Shown: positions 42,500 through 52,302 of the stretch, in pieces | How positions within the stretch are numbered: position 1 is the stretch's first letter | Layout of the letters: every line of letters begins with the position of its first letter | NCBI RefSeq assembly: GCF_023015905.1 | Contig: NZ_JALKBD010000012.1 | Location: forward strand, 62,001 to 126,000 | From: Arenibacter sp. F20364 | GTDB lineage: Bacteria; Bacteroidota; Bacteroidia; Flavobacteriales; Flavobacteriaceae | Reading direction: 5' to 3' | DNA: 64,000 nt | Program-made: the position numbers and the translations under genes | The notes under the pieces: model-generated | The model's database searches: none | What the model was told of the DNA's origin: nothing | The model's input: only the letters and a program-made list of their open reading frames with translations

Positions 42500-42768
42500 A
42501 CTTCGCAAGAAGTAGACAATTCTAAGTAACTTAGAATACAGCTTGCTATCCGTTTCACGGATAAATATAGTACATCAATTTTGAATATAACTAACTTATA
42601 ATCAATATTTTAACCCGTAAAACCATATACGGCCAATAGAGACCATTTAAGACCAAACGGAGAATTTATCCGGTCTAATATGGTGTTGAAAAAATGGAAG
42701 GAAATACGGAAATATTCAATTTTTTGTGGGTAGGGAGATGAAAGGGCAAGCGGCTTTTCCGCCGCTTG
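42500..42768. other. Candidate oriT / relaxosome region (gap 42476-43416)
   Basis: Directly upstream of mobC are three hairpins: ACTTC-GCAA-GAAGT (42500-42513), a 9-bp palindrome ATTCTAAGT-A-ACTTAGAAT (42519-42537) and TATCCGT-TTC-ACGGATA (42547-42563). A further 8-bp GC-rich hairpin CAAGCGGC/GCCGCTTG is at 42747-42768 in a stretch more GC-rich than the surroundings. oriT sites normally lie next to mobilisation genes and carry such repeats. No nick-site consensus was identified. The rest of the 941-bp gap holds no gene I can support. Confidence 0.45.
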
Positions 42769-43416
42769 TGCTTTTGCGCGGCACCGAGGGGGTTCGAAAA
42801 TCTGGAACGGAAAGGCCCCGAACGCGGACCAGCGTAGCGGTTCGCCCGGGAAGTCTTGGAGTGGTAGATTTTTGAACTTCCGCATGAACATGGTCAAATA
42901 AACCGATGCCCTGGTTGAAAGATTTATATTGCTGTTTTGCTTTAAGACAAACCTCATTTTGGTGTTTATCCTTTAATGACATATAGTATCAAAACTGATG
43001 GTCGGAGGATTTTGTAGTGCAGTAGTGATTGGTAAGGAGTAATAAGAATTTGATGTCTCAAATTAGAATTAAACGGTTCGAATCGTGGCAGGGTTACACC
43101 CGTACCACACAATGTATTATATATCAATCATTTATGAATTCTAAAAACAAACTGTTATCCGATTTGTTGATGACACTATAAATGAACTTAAAGTAAAATG
43201 CTTTACTTTCTGATTTTATAAAGATATAAAATTGCAAAACCTTCTCCCTGTAATCACCCATCTTTTTTAATTATCATTAGCTTCTATTTTTCACATATTT
43301 TTTAATTCCAATGGATTTAATGACTTAACTAGGTTTCCATTTTTTGATAAAGGACTTTTATAGAATCCTTTGTTAGAAACCAATTCTTATTGTTCAACAA
43401 TTTTAATCACACTACT

Positions 43417-44922
43417 TTATTGTTTTCTTGGGGTCAACATATCATATAGCAAAGTATGTTGTTCCATAACATTCCCAAATTCATCAATTAATCTAAACAC
43501 AACTTGAGGGTCACTTTCTTCCATGTTAAAAGTAAATTCACCAAAAGCCTTTAATCCTTTGCCACCATAACCGAATATTTGATTCGTTGCTTCTTTTGCC
43601 ATTGCATCCGGCCCGGGCACTCCACCTAAAGATGCTGCCTCAAATTCGTAAAATTTAAATCCTGATTTTCTGGGAATTGTAAAACCCCGTGCACCATGCC
43701 GGTCTCCGCTTATTAATAGCACACCCGGTATATTTTCCGTCTCCATAAAATTGAAGATTTCTTCGCGAACCATTGTATCCCAAGTACCCCATGAATCTTT
43801 ACCATTTGAAACATAATCACTCCACATAGTTCCACTTGAGACAACCTTAAAATGTGCCGTGGATTTTTTTAAGATATCCTTGAACCATTTTAATTGTTCT
43901 GTACCCAAATAGGAACCATATTGACCCCGTTTTTCAATTGTACGACACGACCTTGTATCAAGCATTATTAGTTCAACCTGACCAATTCGAGTACTGAAAT
44001 AAATTCCTTCCCCATCATTTTGAGGATTGTTCCAGTTTTGACGCCATAATGTTCTAAGTTCTTCTCTGTCTTTTTCCGTAAATCTTTTGGGAACCCCACT
44101 TAGGTCGTTATTAAGATAATCGTGGTCATCCCAACTTGCGTAAACAGGAATATTGGAAGCGAGTTTTTTCCATGCATTGGAAACATCACGAAGTAAATAA
44201 TCAGACCTGTGCATGCTAAAATTATTTTCCCGATCATCAACTGCAATGTCCCCTAAAAGCAACATTGCATTTGGTTCTCTTTGTAATATTGTGTTTATCA
44301 GGTTAGGATTATGAAGTCCTATTTTATGAAAACCTGAACCAAAAGCCAGTCTTATCTGATTATTTTCGTCTAATTTTGGTGATGTTCGAAAAGTTCCCTC
44401 GGCTATTTCAATCCCTTTTGTTTTTGCTACATAGGTGTACTTCGTAGAAGGAGATAAATCTTTTAATACAATCCGCTTTTCCTTACCTGCAACACCAGGT
44501 TTTAAGGTGTAATCCTTCTCTTCTTTGCTATTTAAAGCATTTACTTTTATGTGAATTGGCAATTTATTGGATGGCCTGAGCCAAATACTTACTCCATTTT
44601 CTGTTATATCGCCCAGCATAGGCCCACCCATTAAGCTCATATCATTATTTAACGCAGCCTCAACAATCTGCCTATCGGTAAAATCCGCCTTATTATTCTT
44701 AAATAATTTTCGTGCATCGAGATAGAATTTCATGCTATTTAATGGTGCTTTCCCATAACTATCAAGTAGCATACTGTCTATTTTCAAACTTCCAATATGA
44801 GCTTCGTCCAACGTGATAGTATAACGAGGCGAGACGTTTTTAGAAATTTGACAAAAGCATTTGTTGCTTAACATAGTAAACATAATACCTACTAAAAGAT
44901 ATATGGCTCTCTTAAATCTCAT
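43417..44922 (-). CDS. PhoD-like metallophosphatase, secreted
   Basis: A 501-residue exported protein (signal peptide about 1-25, ending in a cysteine-rich NKCFCQ). After an N-terminal Fn3-like domain (about 90-170) comes the PhoD catalytic domain with LLLGDIAVDD, a SWDDHD block and SGDRHG, the metal ligands of alkaline phosphatase D. PhoD enzymes are Fe/Ca-dependent phosphodiesterases. In glycan clusters similar proteins may remove phosphate or sulfate esters; which applies here is unknown. It is the last gene of the leftward cluster; 130 bp separate it from the preceding SGNH gene. Confidence 0.8.
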   Translation of the reverse strand: MRFKRAIYLLVGIMFTMLSNKCFCQISKNVSPRYTITLDEAHIGSLKIDSMLLDSYGKAPLNSMKFYLDARKLFKNNKADFTDRQIVEAALNNDMSLMGGPMLGDITENGVSIWLRPSNKLPIHIKVNALNSKEEKDYTLKPGVAGKEKRIVLKDLSPSTKYTYVAKTKGIEIAEGTFRTSPKLDENNQIRLAFGSGFHKIGLHNPNLINTILQREPNAMLLLGDIAVDDRENNFSMHRSDYLLRDVSNAWKKLASNIPVYASWDDHDYLNNDLSGVPKRFTEKDREELRTLWRQNWNNPQNDGEGIYFSTRIGQVELIMLDTRSCRTIEKRGQYGSYLGTEQLKWFKDILKKSTAHFKVVSSGTMWSDYVSNGKDSWGTWDTMVREEIFNFMETENIPGVLLISGDRHGARGFTIPRKSGFKFYEFEAASLGGVPGPDAMAKEATNQIFGYGGKGLKAFGEFTFNMEESDPQVVFRLIDEFGNVMEQHTLLYDMLTPRKQ

Positions 44923-45037
44923 GGCTTTTGATATTTTCTATTTATTTAAACTTTATATGCAGCACTCTTTCCAAAAGGAAGTACAACGGAATTAATAAGC
45001 GCCTTTTATATTGTTATCCATTTATTATTAAGCTTTT

Positions 45038-45751
45038 TTATTTCGTATTCTCAATTAACTGAATTGCTTTGTCGGCAAAGCGCTTACCCATAATCACATA
45101 CCCTTCTGACGACATATGTAAATCATTTTTTATTTCTTTTCCTTTTCTATTAACTCCATCATTAAGGTCATCAGTATTAATCCAATCAAAGCGAGGTTTA
45201 GACTCAGCCACTTTTACCTGAACATCTCTAACCATAGTCCAATGGGGATATTTTTCATTTGACATATCAAAATCACTTAATCTCCCAATTATAAAGTTTA
45301 TGTCCTTGCGCTTCAAGTCATTGCTTAGCTGATTATAAAGACCTATCAAACTTCTTTCGTATACTTCTCCTAATTTTTCTTTTGCATCACGTTCTCCCTG
45401 CATCCAAACAAACGTTACTGTTGCGATTTTTTTATTTTCGATACCTTTATAAACTTTGGTCATCAAGGAATCATACAGATCAGGTTGAGCTTTAGGTTCT
45501 TCTCCTACTAGTGGTTTCCAATCCCGATACCAACGTCGTATGGGTTGACCTCCTTTTGCATATTCTTCAATAATCACATTTTCTTCTCCAAATTCATCTT
45601 TGATTGCAGGAGTAAAAGACTCTTCTGGCCTTAATCCTTCCATATTAGATTGTCCTGAAAGGATAAATAAATGTTTTCCTTCTTGTTTTGGTTCACAAGA
45701 TGATGCTATAATCGCTATTAAACTCACTAAAACAATTGTCTTTGCTTTCAT
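45038..45751 (-). CDS. SGNH/sialate O-acetylesterase-type lipoprotein
   Basis: A 237-residue lipoprotein (IIASSC, Cys about 19) that begins its mature part with LFILSGQSNMEGL, the sialate-acetylesterase SGNH block with nucleophilic Ser. FVWMQGERDAKE supplies the Gly/Asn-like region and LHMSSEGYV the catalytic His with its Asp. Such enzymes remove O-acetyl groups from carbohydrates. It belongs to a cluster with at least two other esterases of this type. Confidence 0.82.
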   Translation of the reverse strand: MKAKTIVLVSLIAIIASSCEPKQEGKHLFILSGQSNMEGLRPEESFTPAIKDEFGEENVIIEEYAKGGQPIRRWYRDWKPLVGEEPKAQPDLYDSLMTKVYKGIENKKIATVTFVWMQGERDAKEKLGEVYERSLIGLYNQLSNDLKRKDINFIIGRLSDFDMSNEKYPHWTMVRDVQVKVAESKPRFDWINTDDLNDGVNRKGKEIKNDLHMSSEGYVIMGKRFADKAIQLIENTK

Positions 45752-45833
45752 TTTCTTAATTTTTGCTATGTATTTATGCTGTAATAGATTCCTTATTCAT
45801 CGCTCTTATCAATTTTAAGATGATACCCACCGC

Positions 45834-47237
45834 TCACATTTCGGCTTGGAACTTGGCTGAGTAAACCTCATTTCCATCTACATCATAATGGATAAATTTA
45901 ATTTCAGGCTGGCTGGACTCCCTGGTTATTTTCACGCCCAAAAAACCACCATTCACTCTTAAAAAACGGTGCTGGGGCCTCATATCTTCTTGATCCCAAC
46001 CTTGGGAATGCGAATCACTCACCGGACCAGAGCCAAATTCATTGACCTGTGTTACAGAATCAACCGAATGGTACTGCCAGTGACGATCGCCATTGATTAT
46101 GTAAACATTGTCTATTTGTGAAAGCATTCCCCGCATCCAATCCCCTTCGGTTTGAAAACCCTTATTGGCATGGTTGTCTTTCTTATTTTCCCTATCTGGG
46201 CCTATGATGGGTGTAGCAGAAAATAAGATTTTGAAAGTAGCATCCGATTCCTTTAGTGTCTGCTCCAACCACGATTTCTGCTCACTTCCCAGAATTGTTT
46301 TATCAGGACCATCTTCCATTTTGTTCTCAGACCTGAATTCCCGTCCTTCCACCAGCCAGATTTGAAGATCTTTTCCCCATCGAAATGTCCGGTAAGGTTC
46401 TCCTCTCAACGGAACATTTTCCTTCCATATTTTTAAACCATCATTCCAACTTAATTTACCGTACGTTCTATTCTTATCGCTGATGTCATCTCGTAAAAGG
46501 TCATGGTCATCTTTGATCATATACATGGGTACTTTAAGATGGAAATCAACTAAGGAAGACCATGAGTCCATGGCATGCCACTTGTGGCGTGCTGTTGGAA
46601 TATCCTTTGCCACGGGGCCCTTTCGATCGTAGTACACATAATCCCCTGTCTGAACAAAGAAATCGGGGTTCATGCTGTTCATGGCATCATAAACTTTGAA
46701 CCCCCTCAGACTATCATCATAGCTCCAGAAATATTGACAAGTAGAAGTTGTGAAGTGAATAGGTTTCTCAACTGTTTTTGTGGGAGCCGTTCTAAAATTT
46801 CCACTGACCTTGTTCCCAGACGCTTTCGATTCAATGGTTACTTCATATTGTGTATCCGGTTTTAATGCGCTGAATAGGTGGCTTGCTGTAAAATCATTTT
46901 CCTTTGTTACCTTCACCCATGGTGATTCCATACTTTCCAATCCGTCGGTTAGGATGAGTCTAACCGCTCCTTCCACCCCTGGAACTCCCCCATCCATTGA
47001 ATCAAGTGCCATTTCTTCGTCAAAATCAATTGGGTAACTCGGATGTTCATCTGTTTTTTGATGTACGACAAGGTTAGGTGCAGCTTGGCCATAAAGCCTG
47101 GTCCAGATAAGTGCCGTCGAATCCGACACCTCCATTGTTCTAAATCCTGATGTAAAGAAATCTTTCTTCTTAGATTCACATGCAACTATGATAACTAGTA
47201 CTATCAGACTTGCATACTTCAAATTAATTTTTTTCAT
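45834..47237 (-). CDS. PhoD-like metallophosphatase lipoprotein
   Basis: A 467-residue lipoprotein (VLVIIVACESKKK) with a Fn3-like N-terminal domain (about 28-150) and a PhoD-like metallophosphatase domain: FFVQTGDYVYYD, MIKDDHDLLRDD, and IINGDRHWQYH as metal-ligand blocks. It is more divergent from the first PhoD protein (43417-44922) than a recent duplicate would be. Both lie in the glycan cluster, which suggests removal of ester groups from the polysaccharide, but the acted-on group cannot be read off the sequence. Confidence 0.8.
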   Translation of the reverse strand: MKKINLKYASLIVLVIIVACESKKKDFFTSGFRTMEVSDSTALIWTRLYGQAAPNLVVHQKTDEHPSYPIDFDEEMALDSMDGGVPGVEGAVRLILTDGLESMESPWVKVTKENDFTASHLFSALKPDTQYEVTIESKASGNKVSGNFRTAPTKTVEKPIHFTTSTCQYFWSYDDSLRGFKVYDAMNSMNPDFFVQTGDYVYYDRKGPVAKDIPTARHKWHAMDSWSSLVDFHLKVPMYMIKDDHDLLRDDISDKNRTYGKLSWNDGLKIWKENVPLRGEPYRTFRWGKDLQIWLVEGREFRSENKMEDGPDKTILGSEQKSWLEQTLKESDATFKILFSATPIIGPDRENKKDNHANKGFQTEGDWMRGMLSQIDNVYIINGDRHWQYHSVDSVTQVNEFGSGPVSDSHSQGWDQEDMRPQHRFLRVNGGFLGVKITRESSQPEIKFIHYDVDGNEVYSAKFQAEM

Positions 47238-47361
47238 GATTGTTTAGCTTTCAAATTCTCAATAAATGGATATTTGTGAAAAGTGTTCCCTGACCAACAA
47301 GTACGCTGAGTAAAAGTATGGTAATTAGGAAATACCCGTAAATAAGTTCATTCTTTACTTT

Positions 47362-47922
47362 CTAATGCTTCTCCCCCCAGTCATCAGTCCTAAATGAGGA
47401 TGCCGGTAACCCGTGTAAATTATATAAATCCCCATCGACAAAATTCTTGAACCCGTACCTTGCTGCTACCGGTTCTGCTACTTCCCCGGATACCAGAATT
47501 ATCCTTTTTCCTTTTATTCTTGCTTTGGCGGGATAAAATTTATGATCCTTTCTACACAATGCGAACCATTTCAATTCCTTTCCAAAAGAGGTCAGGCTTT
47601 CATTATACGTGAGCTCCACGGTTGGCCCTTTAATTTTCATATCCAAATATTCAGGACCCCTTGCCGAAATTCCCTCGATACCGTAAGTTTCCTTTAATGC
47701 AAAATAGGCAAGTCGCTCCCCCGCCACTCTTTTATTTGCCGGGTGAACAGTCCTTTCGTCCCCAACATCCAATAATGAAACCATTCCAGAATTGGAAATT
47801 TCTTTGGAGGCTTTTAATTGGGCTTCCCTTAAAAAGGCCGTATTTACCGTATCATCATATTGATAGGGTGCTATCTGATAGTAATAGAAGGGAAAATTAC
47901 CGACTTTTTGTTTCCATTCGAT
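47362..47922 (-). pseudogene. Truncated sialate O-acetylesterase (C-terminal fragment)
   Basis: The frame is open from 47922 (after a TGA at 47923-47925) and encodes WKQKVGNFPFYYYQIAPY ... FLREAQLKASKE, then MVSLLDVGDERTVHPANKRVAGERLAYFALKETYGI and an end SSFRTDDWGEKH. This matches the C-terminal part of the intact esterase at 58227-59660 at the same positions and with the same final motif. About 290 N-terminal residues, including the GQSNM block, are missing. The break lies only 29 bp from the stop of the GH3 gene, so the upstream part was probably deleted. It is unlikely to be active. Confidence 0.75.
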
Positions 47923-47951
47923 TCATATATAATTGATATAGATATACTTTA

Positions 47952-50351
47952 TTACAATAGTTTAAAGTTTCCCTTTACTCGAATATCCTGCGAACTGGAA
48001 CCAACCATTACTTCAAACTCTCCCGGCTCTACTGTCCAATTCATATCCCTATCAAGCAGTTGTAAATCTTCTGGTTTTAAAGTGAAGTGAACCGTTTTGG
48101 TCTCTCCCGGTTCTAAGGTGATCCGCTCAAAACCTCTTAACTGTAGTTCATAAACGATTACACTGCTCACCAGATCCTTGAAGTAAAGCTGGACCACTTC
48201 GTCACCCTTCACTTTTCCGGTGTTCGTCACATCAACGGATACCTCTATCTGCTGCTGTGTCTTTCCTGTCTCCGGGGTGATCTTTAAGTTCTTGTATTCG
48301 AACTGCGTGTAACTTAATCCATAACCAAATGGGTAAAGCTCCCCTACCACAGATGTTTTACCGGTGCCGTTAGGACCCGATGAGGGCTGACCGACCTGTG
48401 AACTTGGTTTGTACGGAAAGTTCAGCTCCAGTTGACCAACAGACCTGGGAAAAGTAATGGGCAGTTTTCCTCCCGGATTATAATCACCAAATAATGTCTC
48501 TGCAATCGCATTGGGGCCTTCTATATTTGGAAACCACGCTTCCAGTATTGCCGGTAAGTATTGGTTCTCCCAATTGATGGTCAGTGGTCTTCCGTTTATA
48601 AGTACGAGTACTATGGGTTTACCGGTGGCTTCAAGGGCCTGTAGCAATTGAAACTGTCTGCCCGGTAGTCCCAAATCTGTTCTGGACCGGCTTTCCCCAC
48701 AGCGCTTCTCGTCCTCGCCCATTACGGCAATGATGACATCGGATTGTTTGGCCTTGGCCACGGCATCATCGATCATCCGCTGCTCCTGATCTGAAAGCGG
48801 GATGGGGATAATTTCGCTCTCCGGCCAGGCTTCGTCCACTACTTCGCACCCCAACGAGAAGTTAACATTGGTTTTGGCTCCAACATAATTCTGGATGCCC
48901 TCCAGTACACTTTTTACTTCTAGATTTTGAGGACCGTACCGACTTACATAGACAGATTTATCAACGGCCAGAGGACCGGTGACCAGAATATTATCGAGCT
49001 TATTGATATCAAGTGGTAACGTTTTGTTTTCGTTCTTAAGAAGTACCAGCGACTCTTTGGCCATTTGCAGCACAAAGTCTTCGGTATCATTGGCCACTAT
49101 CTTATCTGCGGCTTTGGTGTCTTTTACGTAAGGCTCATCAAAAAGTCCCAGTTCAAATTTTACACGAAGAACGTCTCTCACATTTCGGTCAAGAGTTGCC
49201 ATGGACAGTTCACCGTCGTTGACCAGTTCCCTTAACGGTAAAATGTAATCCTCGGGTGGTGTAAAATGCGTTCGCACATTCAGTCCTGCTTCCGCAACCT
49301 GTCTTACGCCTTCTTTATAATCTTCTGCAACACGGTGTTTTTTATGAAGAAACTCCACGGCCTCACTATCAGAAACCACATACCCGTTGAAGCCGTACTC
49401 ATTACGGAGCAGTTCCGTAAGGAAATAATAGCTTCCGCTCACCGGAATACCATCGTAATCATTGTAGCTGCTCATCACTCCTTTGGGGTGGGCTTCGCCA
49501 ATCACTCTTTTGTAAGGATACAAATGCATCTGGTGCAGTTCTCTTGGTGCTACGTGGGGATCAGTTCTAACTCTACCGTCTCTACCACCTTTCGGTACGC
49601 TGTAAACTGCATAGTGCTTTAATGTAGAAGCTAACCCTTGCGACTGAATCCCTTTGACCATCTGGATGCCGAGTTCGGAAACCAGATAGGGATCTTCACC
49701 ATAACACTCCACTACCCTGCCCCAGCGTGGGTCTCTGGCCAAATCAAGTATGGGTGCATAAATGTTGGTATAACCCAGCGCCTTTCCTTCTCTCCCCTCT
49801 ATTTCGCCTGCCTGTCTTACCAGGTTCTTATTCCAGGTACTGCCAATGGCTATGGGTGATGGAAGCGGGGTCGCTTTTTCATGGTTGAGCCCGTGGATGC
49901 CTTCGTTGGTAAAGTCAACAGGAATTCCCAAACGTGTTTCTTCAATAAACCATTTCTGAATGGTATTGATGGCCTCTGCGTGTTTGCTATAGGGATACGA
50001 ATACTGCGTAGGTTTGAGACCATTTAACTGCTCATCTATGTTGGCAATCCCGTCTTTCCACACCTCGTTTTTCCAACCGGGAGTAGGTAATTCGTCCTTT
50101 AAGACCCGCTTGTAGCCATAAAGCGTAGCACATTGAGCTGTTTTTTCGTCCACATTCATTTGACCCAATAAGTCCTCGACTCTGTCATCGATTTCAACTT
50201 CAGGGTCTTCGAAAATATCTTTTTGACCGTTCTTGTTAAAATCGATCCAACCCTTCTGGTAAATTGTTTTCTTTTGGGCAAAGGATGAGCAGCTTACTAG
50301 CAAGCATATTCCAAAAACAACTACTCTTTTTTTTATCATTATATTTTTCAT
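47952..50351 (-). CDS. GH3 glycoside hydrolase (beta-glucosidase/xylosidase-type)
   Basis: A 799-residue exported GH3 enzyme. After the signal peptide comes an EF-hand-like loop (DFNKNGQKDIFEDPE), then the TIM barrel with KHYAVYSVPKGGRDGR and the nucleophile Asp328 in GYVVSDSEAVEF, the alpha/beta sandwich (VIAVMGEDEKRCGESRSRTDLGLPGRQ) with likely acid/base residues, and a C-terminal Fn3-like domain (DVTNTGKVKGDEVVQLYFKD). It removes terminal beta-linked sugars. Subfamily and sugar are not resolved; glucose, xylose and galactose are all possible. Confidence 0.9.
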   Translation of the reverse strand: MKNIMIKKRVVVFGICLLVSCSSFAQKKTIYQKGWIDFNKNGQKDIFEDPEVEIDDRVEDLLGQMNVDEKTAQCATLYGYKRVLKDELPTPGWKNEVWKDGIANIDEQLNGLKPTQYSYPYSKHAEAINTIQKWFIEETRLGIPVDFTNEGIHGLNHEKATPLPSPIAIGSTWNKNLVRQAGEIEGREGKALGYTNIYAPILDLARDPRWGRVVECYGEDPYLVSELGIQMVKGIQSQGLASTLKHYAVYSVPKGGRDGRVRTDPHVAPRELHQMHLYPYKRVIGEAHPKGVMSSYNDYDGIPVSGSYYFLTELLRNEYGFNGYVVSDSEAVEFLHKKHRVAEDYKEGVRQVAEAGLNVRTHFTPPEDYILPLRELVNDGELSMATLDRNVRDVLRVKFELGLFDEPYVKDTKAADKIVANDTEDFVLQMAKESLVLLKNENKTLPLDINKLDNILVTGPLAVDKSVYVSRYGPQNLEVKSVLEGIQNYVGAKTNVNFSLGCEVVDEAWPESEIIPIPLSDQEQRMIDDAVAKAKQSDVIIAVMGEDEKRCGESRSRTDLGLPGRQFQLLQALEATGKPIVLVLINGRPLTINWENQYLPAILEAWFPNIEGPNAIAETLFGDYNPGGKLPITFPRSVGQLELNFPYKPSSQVGQPSSGPNGTGKTSVVGELYPFGYGLSYTQFEYKNLKITPETGKTQQQIEVSVDVTNTGKVKGDEVVQLYFKDLVSSVIVYELQLRGFERITLEPGETKTVHFTLKPEDLQLLDRDMNWTVEPGEFEVMVGSSSQDIRVKGNFKLL

Positions 50352-50361
50352 ATTTATCTAA

Positions 50362-52302
50362 CTATATCTTTTTTAAATAGATGGCATTTCCTCCTCCGGG
50401 GGCAAGCTTGACCTTCACGGTTGAGGTATTATCAACCTCCTCTTTGGTAATGACATAAGTTTCCTTTTGATTTAGGAAATGAGTATCCACATCGTCACTA
50501 TAAATAGTGGCCAGATAATTTTCACCTTGAGGCAGAAAGCTCAGATCAATTTCAATCTCGCGAGCATCTCTATTATTCAAGGAGCCGATGAACCAATCAT
50601 CTCCCGCACCTCTTACAACGCTTATGTATGAATCAATATCTCCTTGAAGTACTTTGAAACTATCAAACTGGGCAGGCATTTTTCGAATGCAATCGAACAG
50701 ACCTTCCTTTTTCAAATACTCCTCTGGTGCATCAGGCAGAACCATCCAGCCTGTATGAGCGACGATAAGTTTAGCAACTTCGGCAGTAACCGTACCCGGT
50801 ATTTCTTCAAAAACCCGCTCTCTTGAATGGGCATTGTTAAGATCGAACCAGCCGTTTGTATAGTCTATAGGACCCGCAATCATATTGATAAATGCTGATG
50901 AGACAGCTGTTTCCGGAAAATAGGAACGCTTGGCATCTGCTTGCGCATGACCAAACTCGATAGCCATAAGATTTGGATATGTACGTTCATTACCACTTGG
51001 AGGAACAGGATTGTCATGAAAGTCAACCATGAGCTTGTATTTTGCACAGAGCTCCACCACTTCTCTGGTATGCCTAACTTTTTCTTCCCAGGTTCCTTTC
51101 ATAAAACCATATTTGACTCCAACGGCTCCCCAATCAGCAAATTGTTTCAACACTCGCTCCAGCCCAAATTTCTTGGCCCCAACATCGTTTAGGTAAAGAA
51201 TGACACCTACACCATGACTTTTTGCATAAGACATACATTCCTGTATATCAAAACCTTCTCTCGTGGCTGCCGTGGGGTCAGAATCAGAACTGAATTCGGG
51301 ACCATACCAATCTGCATCAATTAACAGATACTGGATATTGTTCTTAGAGGCAAAATCAATAAAACGTTTGTGCGTTTTGGTATCAAGTAAATATTCAAAA
51401 CCATCTTCTGCCTTATACCCCCAAACTCTCCAGTCCCATAAGGTTTTTCCTGGCTTGATCCAGGAAGTATCTTCAATCTTGCAAGGTTCATTCAGGTTCT
51501 GTAAGAGGTTAGAAGAAACTAAATCGCCTGGCTGATCACCAACTATAAAAGTTCTCCAAGAAGTAGTAATTGGACCCTGATCACTAGTCGTGCTTACATT
51601 AAATGAGAGATCTTTTTCCTGAGACTTTATGGTAAGTGGGGCGTAACGTTCTATGGCTGCTTCATGAATCCCCAGGTATAGATCTTTACTGGTCCTTACT
51701 ACCATAGGAATCTTTATTTCGGCAATGGAAGTATCACGACTTAACAATGGGCCAAGATTAGCATTTTCACGATTATAAGACCAAAAAGTAATGTTGTCAT
51801 TAAAATGCAATCTGGTATTTTCTCCTGAGATCCTTAGTTCGTTTTCGGGTTGATTGTCAAGAATATATCGGTATGCAAAACCATCGTTATAGCATCTAAA
51901 AACTATATCATAATCAGGCTGATCTGACTTTGAGTTTTTGAAATGCAGGACATACTCGTTATATCGATTGAGAATGGATTTATTTTTTCCAATGACAGGG
52001 TGCCAGGTTTCATCGAAAGATGATTTGTCAACACTTATAAGTTTTTCATTTCCTTGTATTGATTTTGCATTCCCTAAAATGAGTCCAAGGGACTCTATTG
52101 TCAAAACAGTTTCCCCTTCTAATTGATAACTGAATGAAATACCACCAGAAGACTCTTTAAAAGCAAGCTGATGACGACTATCCGGACTTGAAAGGGGATG
52201 ATCCAAATCTGAACTACATGAGATCAAAAAATTGATCCCGATTAACATCACAATAGAGCGGATAGTCCAAATCCATTTATCCAAATTAGTATTTAATTTC
52301 AT
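50362..52302 (-). CDS. GH97 glycoside hydrolase lipoprotein with unusual catalytic positions
   Basis: A 646-residue lipoprotein (lipobox Cys29) with GH97 features: N-terminal beta-sandwich (about 35-290), WRVWGYKAEDGFEYLL, a barrel with YLLIDADWY and VILYLNDVGAKK, and RTYPNLMAIEFGHA (Glu449). The position of the retaining nucleophile Asp is Gly399 in GVKYGFM, as in inverting members, yet the inverting-type HE is HD (His429-Asp430) here. That mix is unusual. GH97 enzymes act on alpha-glucosides or alpha-galactosides. It stands 10 bp from the GH3 gene in the same direction. Confidence 0.85.
   Translation of the reverse strand: MKLNTNLDKWIWTIRSIVMLIGINFLISCSSDLDHPLSSPDSRHQLAFKESSGGISFSYQLEGETVLTIESLGLILGNAKSIQGNEKLISVDKSSFDETWHPVIGKNKSILNRYNEYVLHFKNSKSDQPDYDIVFRCYNDGFAYRYILDNQPENELRISGENTRLHFNDNITFWSYNRENANLGPLLSRDTSIAEIKIPMVVRTSKDLYLGIHEAAIERYAPLTIKSQEKDLSFNVSTTSDQGPITTSWRTFIVGDQPGDLVSSNLLQNLNEPCKIEDTSWIKPGKTLWDWRVWGYKAEDGFEYLLDTKTHKRFIDFASKNNIQYLLIDADWYGPEFSSDSDPTAATREGFDIQECMSYAKSHGVGVILYLNDVGAKKFGLERVLKQFADWGAVGVKYGFMKGTWEEKVRHTREVVELCAKYKLMVDFHDNPVPPSGNERTYPNLMAIEFGHAQADAKRSYFPETAVSSAFINMIAGPIDYTNGWFDLNNAHSRERVFEEIPGTVTAEVAKLIVAHTGWMVLPDAPEEYLKKEGLFDCIRKMPAQFDSFKVLQGDIDSYISVVRGAGDDWFIGSLNNRDAREIEIDLSFLPQGENYLATIYSDDVDTHFLNQKETYVITKEEVDNTSTVKVKLAPGGGNAIYLKKI

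Noticed and set aside
42610-42982. Two overlapping minus-strand open frames of 88 and 115 codons in the gap after mobC.
   Set aside because: They cover a GC-rich hairpin stretch with unusual composition and no recognisable domain. I treat them as chance frames.
43075-43118. A GTTCGAATC box followed by sequence that looks like a tRNA 3' end.
   Set aside because: The five bases on each side of the T-loop do not pair, and no anticodon arm fits upstream. I could not use it as the missing tRNA-Leu half.
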